Below are positions 40,635-46,680 of a stretch of DNA of 46,680 nucleotides, one piece after another (position 1 is the stretch's first letter; each line of letters opens with the position of its first letter). The notes beneath the pieces were generated by a model, which did not search any database, was not told the origin of the DNA, and was given only the letters and a program-made list of their open reading frames with translations. The position numbers were made by a program, and so were the translations under genes. Source of the stretch: a virus; IMG/VR virus record IMGVR_UViG_3300021364_000041, positions 1 to 46,680 of that record; one strand, written 5' to 3'.

Positions 40635-42273
40635 TACTTTCTTTTGTTGCAGCAAGATATTCTGCACTTTTTAAAATTCCTGTACTAAAATCAGTTTCAT
40701 TTTTGTCTGCATCAAAATTCTTAGCATACTCTTGCATACACACATCATAAAATTCAGCATACTCAGGAAATGTTTTGTGAAAATCTTTACCGCGGCGCTC
40801 GCTGTATTGTTTCATAAAATATGCAAACTTGCTACGATTTCTTTGTATTTCTGGATTTGTAGTTAACCCATCTTCGCCAATTTGTTTTGCTTTAAGAATA
40901 CAACCTATTACATTCCGTTTGAGTTTTAGACATTCATGATCATCAAATTTTTGTGTAATATACCATTCACCATGTCCGAGGTTATCATACATAAAATCTA
41001 CAGCAGGTATTAGATATTTTTCAATCATTTCCTTAGTTAAAATATTTGCATCTAAGAACTGAGGGTGTCTCAAGTAAGGAATGTCAACAGCAATTCGATT
41101 GTGTAATCCAAGACTACGTTCTTTACGTTCAGCAAAAGATCTACTATCAGGAACACTACGATTATATCCTTCTTCTTCTAACCAATTAAAAAATCCTTGA
41201 TAACTAAAACGCTTTTTTAATCCAAGAATCCATTCTAACAGTGACTTAAATGTACTAACACTTAGTACATTGAATGCACACATAAACACTACTTTTGTAC
41301 CTTGTGTTTCATTTAAAAAACTCTCTATATTATTAACAAACAAATTCCAATCCATACCATCACGAATAAAATCATTCTGTGGTCCAGTTGCTTCTGCACT
41401 AGTGTATAACTCAAACTGTTTCACACATCTATTTTCTGTCAGAGTTTTGACTTTATCGATAAATTTGCTCCATAAATCTCCTGGAGGACATGCATTACTA
41501 TTAATAGCAAAAATTAAATTTGGATTAGGGTTTTCTATTAGGAAATCTAAAACTTTAAATGTATCTTTGCTCATCAACGGTTCGCCGCCGGTGATACGAA
41601 AGGTATGCATTTTTTTAGATGCTTCTGGGAACCATTTCCAAAATGCTTCAATATATGGATTATGTTCGTTATTGTTATAATGCTCTTCTTCTTCATTAAT
41701 AGGATTATAAATGTGATTAAACACATCGTATGGGCCTTTTTGTTTAACTTCTTGTGCCCATTTACTGCTAAATGGAGGACCGCAATATGCACAAGCAAAA
41801 TTACATACACGACTAAAACTAACTTCTACATATGTAGGATCAAAATTTTCATCTCCTGTAGATTTTGAAATTATGTCATGATGTGGAGCACTAAATGACG
41901 GAATACTTTTCAATACACGATCACTAATTTCACCATTATCTTCTACACGCCAACAAAAATCACATTCAGAAGGACGTTCTCCATTGAGCATTTCCTTTCT
42001 GAGTTGTTTTTTATATTCAGTATTGTGTAAAGCACTTGGATTATCCTTTAGTTCTTCTAATGGAATTTTGTGTGCACCCGGATGGTGACAACTGTGTGTT
42101 AATCCATTGCCTAAATGCATAGTAACTTGTGTCCATTTAGCCAGACAGAATCCAGGACCTGTATTATTTAACAGATCACGCATTTGATTTCGATTATGTC
42201 CGGTGAGACCGTATTCGTCTTTTTTTGGACCTACCATATCCCATTCATAGTCATTGAGTTTGTTTTGTGTCAT
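40621..42273 (-). CDS. Large twitch-first radical SAM protein
   Basis: At 550 residues the longest radical SAM protein of the window. N-terminal cysteines are 43, 62 (a TSCHHPG variant of the usual paired cysteines) and 104-107 (ECDFCWRVED); radical SAM cysteines are 157, 161 and 164 in VCNFACAYC. The SAM motif is ITGGEPLMSKD and the shared block SAEATGPQNDFIRDGMDW. The extra length is a C-terminal extension beyond the barrel. GGAAAA lies near ATG 42273 and a 37 bp gap separates it from the upstream gene. Substrate unknown. Confidence 0.85.
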   Translation of the reverse strand: MTQNKLNDYEWDMVGPKKDEYGLTGHNRNQMRDLLNNTGPGFCLAKWTQVTMHLGNGLTHSCHHPGAHKIPLEELKDNPSALHNTEYKKQLRKEMLNGERPSECDFCWRVEDNGEISDRVLKSIPSFSAPHHDIISKSTGDENFDPTYVEVSFSRVCNFACAYCGPPFSSKWAQEVKQKGPYDVFNHIYNPINEEEEHYNNNEHNPYIEAFWKWFPEASKKMHTFRITGGEPLMSKDTFKVLDFLIENPNPNLIFAINSNACPPGDLWSKFIDKVKTLTENRCVKQFELYTSAEATGPQNDFIRDGMDWNLFVNNIESFLNETQGTKVVFMCAFNVLSVSTFKSLLEWILGLKKRFSYQGFFNWLEEEGYNRSVPDSRSFAERKERSLGLHNRIAVDIPYLRHPQFLDANILTKEMIEKYLIPAVDFMYDNLGHGEWYITQKFDDHECLKLKRNVIGCILKAKQIGEDGLTTNPEIQRNRSKFAYFMKQYSERRGKDFHKTFPEYAEFYDVCMQEYAKNFDADKNETDFSTGILKSAEYLAATKESNEKG

Positions 42274-42310
42274 TTATCATTTTCCATATCTATAAGTTTT
42301 TAGTTATTTT

Positions 42311-43291
42311 TTATTCCAATGTATCAATTATTTGATCTTCTCTCATTTGAGGACCTGTTCTCGAAGGATTGCGATAAACTGTTTTCCAAAAACGTGAACC
42401 ATCCACACCAATATCAGCAATTTCTAAATCTAATTTGCTACGTAGTTCACTACCAAGTTCTAGTGTATGTTCTTTTAAACGTACAGGATCCCAACTTACA
42501 CCAGTACGTGGGCACAGTTCATTTCCGTCTTCAAATTGCGGAAATAATTCTGTATTAAAGTAATTACTTAGCCAATCAAAATCTCGTACATTACGCCAAT
42601 CCCACTCATGACGTTTGATATTTGTCATATATGCACCGAGGCGTGCACCGTAGATAGCCCACAGTCCGTTTGTTGTATCTTCTCCGATTGTCATCCATAC
42701 CATTAAACGTCTATAGTTTTCTCTAAAAATTTGTTTAAGTTTTTCAGGAGGGACAACATCGCCGTTTTCTAATCCCATCTTAACACCTTCACGAAAACCA
42801 GCACGCCATGCTTGTAGAGGACTACCATTATTGTGTACCCAAGAATACCAGTTATTCATTTGTACGTATTGTATGTTCCAACAAAAATCTACTTGTGCAC
42901 GTTTATCACTCTCAGGTGCAGCTTCGTGTGTACGCATACGATTCACAACATCTACGGGCCACATCTTAATACCGCCGTTGCCATATATTAATCCGTTTAC
43001 TATATTCTTAGCAGCAAAACTAATGACATGACTAGGAGCAATTCGATCCATATCTAACTCTACGTTAAAAAAGTCATCATTGACAATGTTATCGGCATCT
43101 ACTGTAATGAAACGTTCTGTTTCACTTAGTGCTGCAGCGGCTTTGTGTGCTGCGTCACTACCCCATACGCCATGACTACGTTTAGCCCATGGACACTTTT
43201 CTAATAGATCTGCATAGTTTTCATCTGCATTAGGTTCGTCATAACTGATGTATACTATATCAAAATCATTAATACTTACCAGATTCGGCAT
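42311..43291 (-). CDS. Glycosyltransferase-like (GT-A) protein
   Basis: About 326 residues from ATG 43291, preceded by AAGGA at 7 nt; a TTG five codons upstream would lie within that site's lead-in. RFITVDADNIV gives the DxD motif, and the body matches the gene at 28896 (ISYDEPNADEN, AHKAAA, YGNGGIKMWP, DFDWLSNYF). About 75 extra C-terminal residues are absent from the smaller paralogue. It overlaps the 338-residue unknown gene by 23 bp. Probably transfers a sugar to a phage or cell-surface acceptor; donor unknown. Confidence 0.65.
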   Translation of the reverse strand: MPNLVSINDFDIVYISYDEPNADENYADLLEKCPWAKRSHGVWGSDAAHKAAAALSETERFITVDADNIVNDDFFNVELDMDRIAPSHVISFAAKNIVNGLIYGNGGIKMWPVDVVNRMRTHEAAPESDKRAQVDFCWNIQYVQMNNWYSWVHNNGSPLQAWRAGFREGVKMGLENGDVVPPEKLKQIFRENYRRLMVWMTIGEDTTNGLWAIYGARLGAYMTNIKRHEWDWRNVRDFDWLSNYFNTELFPQFEDGNELCPRTGVSWDPVRLKEHTLELGSELRSKLDLEIADIGVDGSRFWKTVYRNPSRTGPQMREDQIIDTLE

Positions 43292-44285
43292 ATTCCAATC
43301 CTTCAAATTTAAAAGTAATATTTTTACCTTCGGGTCCTAATAATATTTTACAAGTTGTAGGATCAACTTTTGTTTTTACAATATATTCCTGATTATATCC
43401 GATACTAGAAAAAGGTATAGTAATGTTGTCTAGTAATATGTTTGGATTGTTTCCGGTCAAAAACATATTAATGTCTTTATATATTTTATGTTCGTGCGGG
43501 TTATTAAAGTTACTACGTATAATCCAACCTTGTGTACTTGGACTTACACTAAACGTTGTAAATTCTTCTGCTGTACTGTCTTTAACATAAGTGTGGAATC
43601 TTTTGTTATTTTGTGCTAGTCCATAATCTGCTGTAACATAGTTTTGTTTAATTTTTAACCCATAACTTTTAAAAATTCTACGAGTTAACACATCAATATC
43701 AGCAAGTGCTATTGTATTTCGTAAATTAGAAAAATCATATAATATGTATCCTTGTTGTATTAAATCTACCGGATCTATTTCTATAGTTTCTATTAATCTT
43801 ATTGGGTTATTTTTTTCAACAATATAAAGTACAATTTTTTCGTAAGCATTATCTCGTTGAATTTTAACTTCACTAGAATTAACTTTTCCTGTTAGCTGAT
43901 ATATTAAATCTGTACTAACATTTACTTCAACCTTGTAGTCGGACAAATATAACACAACGTTAAGATCTTTATTTACCGTTGATTTAACTTTTGGTAGTTT
44001 ACTTAAATAATTTTCTGCTTGTTTTATTCTGAGATAATTTTTCTTTTCGACAAGTTTAAATCCGTCTACTAGATCAGCAACAACATACTTTTTAGTATTT
44101 TTAACACCTTTCATAAGATCCATAACAACAGGATCTGTTGTTTTTAGATAAGGGTCGTGTAACTGTTCTCTAACTTTATTAGAGATGGCGGTAATCTCTC
44201 CCGACCATTCGTCAAAGTACACATAAAAGTTATGCGGCTTCGATGGCGCTTTGACTTGTTCTATTAAACTTATTTCTGAGCTCAT
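43269..44285 (-). CDS. Protein of unknown function (338 aa), possibly virion-associated
   Basis: A 338-residue, strand-rich protein without cysteine clusters, signal peptide or membrane helix. It opens HNFYVYFDEWSGEITAIS and ends VDPTTCKILLGPEGKNITFKF, with a Lys/Val-rich central part. The even beta content and its position between glycosyltransferase-like genes and the small gene at 46014 make a structural or fibre-associated protein conceivable, but this is a guess. It overlaps the upstream glycosyltransferase gene by 56 bp, the longest same-strand overlap in the window. Confidence 0.6.
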   Translation of the reverse strand: MSSEISLIEQVKAPSKPHNFYVYFDEWSGEITAISNKVREQLHDPYLKTTDPVVMDLMKGVKNTKKYVVADLVDGFKLVEKKNYLRIKQAENYLSKLPKVKSTVNKDLNVVLYLSDYKVEVNVSTDLIYQLTGKVNSSEVKIQRDNAYEKIVLYIVEKNNPIRLIETIEIDPVDLIQQGYILYDFSNLRNTIALADIDVLTRRIFKSYGLKIKQNYVTADYGLAQNNKRFHTYVKDSTAEEFTTFSVSPSTQGWIIRSNFNNPHEHKIYKDINMFLTGNNPNILLDNITIPFSSIGYNQEYIVKTKVDPTTCKILLGPEGKNITFKFEGLEYAESGKY

Positions 44286-45111
44286 CTAATATTTCTTCAT
44301 TGATAAAATCTTCATCTCTGTAATGAACGATTCCGCTTCTTATTAAACTATTTTCTATTAGTAATCCATTTTCAATATCAAACCAACTGTTAAATAATTC
44401 TGTCCAGTTTTTAGGAACATCATTTGTCCACAGATGCTGACTCAATGTGTCTATGTCGTAAAAATTATTTAAATTACAAACTATACTACTAGTAACATCT
44501 AAATGTTCTGTTATGATATTACATATAATATTTTTATTAAAACTTTCTGGTTTTATTTCTGTAAACACTGTGTTGTATACAGATCTCCAATCTTGAAAAT
44601 AAGGATCAGCTAACTTAAACCATTCTTGTGCTAAATCAGTTGACAAATCAAAGTACATTAACTGATTGTATAAAAGAGGTAATTCATATTTTAGTTCAAT
44701 TTCAAACGAATTGGCTTTGTTTGTTGGTAAGTTTTTATATGTTCTTGCAAAACTACTAACAGCTAAGTCATAATTTTCAAATTGATCCCAAAGCAAATCA
44801 ATGTCGACATTTAAAAATAGTGTATCATAATCAACATATATAGTTTCATCAAACGGTGTACAGTGAATCATTTGCCACATATTGCTTCCATGAAAGCCGT
44901 CAGCGTGTCCTGTATTACCAAATGGTAGTTCGGTAATGTAGTCGAATGCATGAAAATATTTCGACGATACTAAATCACTTTTACCAGCGTCTACTACTAA
45001 ACATACTTCTGCTGTAGGATCACAGTTTTTGATACTTAATGCAAGTGCATAACTGTACTTGATTTTATCTAAGTCTGTGTCAATTCCTAATGTAATAAAT
45101 CCTCGACTCAT
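44230..45111 (-). CDS. Glycosyltransferase-like protein (GT8-like)
   Basis: A 293-residue protein with an N-terminal GFITLGIDTDLDKIKYSYAL strand-helix, CLVVDAGK, and ETIYVDYDTLFLNVDIDLLWD, the D-x-D nucleotide-sugar/metal motif of GT-A enzymes in a GT8-like context. SGIVHYRDEDF near the C-terminus may supply the second metal-binding His. It has AGAGG in front of ATG 45111 and an ATGA overlap with its upstream neighbour, which has the same fold. Acceptor unknown. Confidence 0.72.
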   Translation of the reverse strand: MSRGFITLGIDTDLDKIKYSYALALSIKNCDPTAEVCLVVDAGKSDLVSSKYFHAFDYITELPFGNTGHADGFHGSNMWQMIHCTPFDETIYVDYDTLFLNVDIDLLWDQFENYDLAVSSFARTYKNLPTNKANSFEIELKYELPLLYNQLMYFDLSTDLAQEWFKLADPYFQDWRSVYNTVFTEIKPESFNKNIICNIITEHLDVTSSIVCNLNNFYDIDTLSQHLWTNDVPKNWTELFNSWFDIENGLLIENSLIRSGIVHYRDEDFINEEILDELRNKFNRTSQSAIEAA

Positions 45112-46013
45112 AGCAGCACCTCTTTAAGATTTTCTTCTATTTTATCAAAATGTCTACTAATTGCACGTTTATTCATAGCATGTAAGTTATAATCTGTATT
45201 TCGAGTAAGTATGTTTTTCCACTGTTCTTGTCTATTATGACTTAGCAATATCCAATCATTCATTCCTTTGATTTCAATTATGTCATCTTTTTGATCCATG
45301 TTACGCATTGGTATTCCCATAAAATCATGCACATAAGATTCATTGTTATATCCGTTTAACAAATGAGTAGCAATACTTACACAAAAGTCTGTTCTAAATA
45401 GTGCTGGCGGAAATTGATATAATAGTGCATAGTAATTCCAGTTTTCTCTAATATGATTCCATGTATCAAAAAATATACGACTTTCTTCACTTTGATCAAA
45501 ATAAACAACTGTACTCCACCAATGATGTATTCCTCCGTCTGACAGTGTCATTTCGTTCATGTACGGACGTTGGTGTTCTAAGTATATAGCATTGCGATGC
45601 ATAGCTATCGGAATTTCAGTATCAAACAGATAGTCGTAAAAATTATTTTTAATAATATAATCTGTATCTAATAACAGTGTTTTTTCAAACGGAGTTAGAT
45701 CAAATACTTCGTGCTTATTACTGTTTAAGAAAGGTGCACTAAATTCTGTCCATGGGCTATCAAAATGTTTACGTGGGTTTTGATCATGTTCTACATCTTG
45801 TATTACAATATGATCAAAACATGCATCGTGCCATTTTTCATCGATACTTTCTTTTAACCAAGTATATCCGCCGTGATCTGTAATGAGACACGTACTATTA
45901 TTTTTCATATTTGCTTTTACATAGCCTGCTGCAACATGTGCAAATCGGATATAATCTAATTGGCTATTGTTGTAAGCAAAAAAGCATATGCCTTTTTCTT
46001 CTTCTTTTGCCAT
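45108..46013 (-). CDS. Glycosyltransferase-like protein (GT-A fold)
   Basis: A 301-residue protein with GICFFAYNNSQLDYIRFAHV, CLITDHGGYTW, and KTLLLDTDYIIKNNFYDYL as the D-x-D motif, followed by IAMHRNAIYLEH and GGIHHWWSTVVYFD, the latter typical of the acceptor side of GT-A enzymes. It is a distant relative of the neighbouring gene at 44230. It starts directly after the stop of the 115-residue gene. A paired action of the two transferases on one glycan is plausible. Confidence 0.65.
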   Translation of the reverse strand: MAKEEEKGICFFAYNNSQLDYIRFAHVAAGYVKANMKNNSTCLITDHGGYTWLKESIDEKWHDACFDHIVIQDVEHDQNPRKHFDSPWTEFSAPFLNSNKHEVFDLTPFEKTLLLDTDYIIKNNFYDYLFDTEIPIAMHRNAIYLEHQRPYMNEMTLSDGGIHHWWSTVVYFDQSEESRIFFDTWNHIRENWNYYALLYQFPPALFRTDFCVSIATHLLNGYNNESYVHDFMGIPMRNMDQKDDIIEIKGMNDWILLSHNRQEQWKNILTRNTDYNLHAMNKRAISRHFDKIEENLKEVLL

Positions 46014-46361
46014 TTACCAATCCATAATTTTTTTAATATTACGTGCACGTTTAATTTTATCCATTTGAATCTTATATTCATTACTTGCTTCGGTATATGC
46101 ACTAATTAAAGAATCTTTAAAATCCGACAAATCTTCAATAACAATTGGATTTTCTTTTGTATCAATTACAATTGCACTATCTTTATCTGATCTTAATAGT
46201 GCATCTACAAAACTAATAGTTTTTTCATCCGCATAAAAAGCACCACCGCCATAGTGAACAGCTTGTAGCACTTGCATACGAGATCTGATATTTCTTTTTT
46301 GATTACTTAAAGTAGTACGATAATTTGCAAATTCGAGGGCCTTCTCGAGTCTCTCATCCAT
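46014..46361 (-). CDS. Small conserved-looking phage protein (115 aa)
   Basis: A 115-residue protein: LEKALEFANYRTTLSNQKRN helix at the start, then SFVDALLRSDKDSAIVIDTKENPIVIED, and a terminal helix ending IKRARNIKKIMDW. I have the impression that proteins of this layout occur in marine T4-like phages near virion genes, but cannot verify it. AAGGAG lies 9 nt before ATG 46361, the strongest ribosome-binding site in the window, implying high expression. It is the first gene of the rightmost minus unit. Function unknown. Confidence 0.7.
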   Translation of the reverse strand: MDERLEKALEFANYRTTLSNQKRNIRSRMQVLQAVHYGGGAFYADEKTISFVDALLRSDKDSAIVIDTKENPIVIEDLSDFKDSLISAYTEASNEYKIQMDKIKRARNIKKIMDW

Positions 46362-46370
46362 AGTGAGTTT

Positions 46371-46376
46371 CTCCTT
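46371..46376 (-). promoter_or_regulatory. Strong ribosome-binding site AAGGAG
   Basis: AAGGAG lies 9 nt before ATG 46361. The remaining intergenic stretch to 46427 is AT-rich (ctaaatatattatattag on the minus strand) and may hold a promoter, but no clean NATAAATA octamer is present. Confidence 0.65.
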
Positions 46377-46427
46377 ATAATTAACTACTAATATAATATA
46401 TTTAGTTCTAAGATGTCAAGTGATTTT

Positions 46428-46680
46428 TTAGTTATCTGCAGGGCTAAAGAAGTCATCTGTTAACTCTACAACCGGATCTGGTGTAACATCAAACGTACTT
46501 GTATTAACAGTAATAATATCAGGCATTAGATATCTAGGTGTTACAGTAAGTGTTCCGTCAATGACCTGATCAAATGAAGTATCATCAAATACTAGTTTAA
46601 AGTGCACTTCTTTACCATCATCTGCCCATTTGCCATAAAGTTTAAAATATCTGTTTGCATAGTTCGAAGAACTGTTTTCT
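46428..46680 (-). CDS. C-terminal part of an unidentified protein (start outside window)
   Basis: An open frame on the minus strand runs from the window edge to a TAA at 46428-46430, giving 83 residues. It contains KLYGKWADDGKEVHFKLVFD, DGTLTVTPRYLMPDIITVN and ends DDFFSPADN. The strand-rich, Val/Thr/Pro-rich character would suit a virion or fibre protein, but I do not recognise it. It is separated from the next gene by 66 bp, one of the larger gaps in the window, suggesting a transcription boundary. Confidence 0.65.
   Translation of the reverse strand, partial: ENSSSNYANRYFKLYGKWADDGKEVHFKLVFDDTSFDQVIDGTLTVTPRYLMPDIITVNTSTFDVTPDPVVELTDDFFSPADN

Noticed and set aside
41270-41680. Plus-strand open frame of 136 codons inside the radical SAM gene at 40621
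   Set aside because: It lies wholly antisense to a gene with intact catalytic motifs, has no ribosome-binding site, and its composition (Leu, Ser, Phe-rich) is what the reverse strand of such coding sequence gives.
1-46680. tRNA genes, CRISPR arrays, insertion sequences, long direct repeats or attachment sites
   Set aside because: None seen on reading both strands; the longest gene-free stretches are about 66 bp (46362-46427) and hold no recognisable structure.

Overview
The window reads as part of a large, AT-rich, densely packed tailed-phage genome, most likely an uncultivated marine T4-like myovirus related to cyanophages and pelagiphages. Three observations support this. A thymidylate synthase gene sits at the left edge. 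Copies of the T4-type late-promoter octamer NATAAATA sit directly before transcription units. Genes overlap by 1 to 56 bp with almost no intergenic space. No terminase, capsid, tail or polymerase gene lies inside the window, so the phage assignment is inference.

Layout. (1) 1-2125, plus strand: the end of thyA, then a 2OG-Fe(II) oxygenase, a short-chain dehydrogenase and a second oxygenase. (2) 3386-2082, minus: two more oxygenases. (3) 10270-3382, minus: nine genes starting at a late promoter, namely an oxygenase-like protein, a fatty-acid desaturase, a PLP enzyme, a TauD-like oxygenase, a methyltransferase, an oxygenase, a GNAT-like protein, a sulfotransferase-like protein and a B12-binding radical SAM enzyme. 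(4) 20474-10262, minus: ten genes, including six radical SAM proteins, two QueC-like PP-loop ATPases, a nitroreductase and an SDR. (5) 20484-25940: two plus-strand radical SAM genes flanking a minus-strand block of radical SAM, SGNH and radical SAM. (6) 37718-25933, minus: SGNH hydrolases, methyltransferases, a glycosyltransferase-like protein, a NodU-type carbamoyltransferase, a nucleotidyltransferase, a small GDPD-like protein and two radical SAM proteins. (7) 37748-37873, plus: one microprotein. (8) 46361-37877, minus: a CMP-sugar synthetase-like protein, a gene split by an amber codon next to its intact paralogue, a radical SAM enzyme, three glycosyltransferase-like proteins, an unknown gene and a small gene with a strong ribosome-binding site, followed by the end of an unidentified gene at the right edge.

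How the genes may work together. Fourteen radical SAM proteins (eight with an N-terminal twitch-like cysteine module and a shared YIRYP-type motif), seven 2OG-Fe oxygenases, six SGNH-like hydrolases, two PP-loop ATPases, three methyltransferases and four glycosyltransferase-like proteins lie in 46 kb. This looks like a large chemical-tailoring island. Sugar nucleotide, carbamoyl, methyl and acyl-ester chemistry on the right side suggests glycan or surface modification. The substrates of the radical SAM and oxygenase expansions cannot be read from sequence.

Three points stand out. There is a family of 34-41 residue microproteins ending in DPFIYD/E. The late-promoter octamer lies exactly 5 nt before the start codon at four genes, which predicts leaderless late mRNAs. 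An amber codon splits a gene whose intact paralogue has tyrosine at that site.
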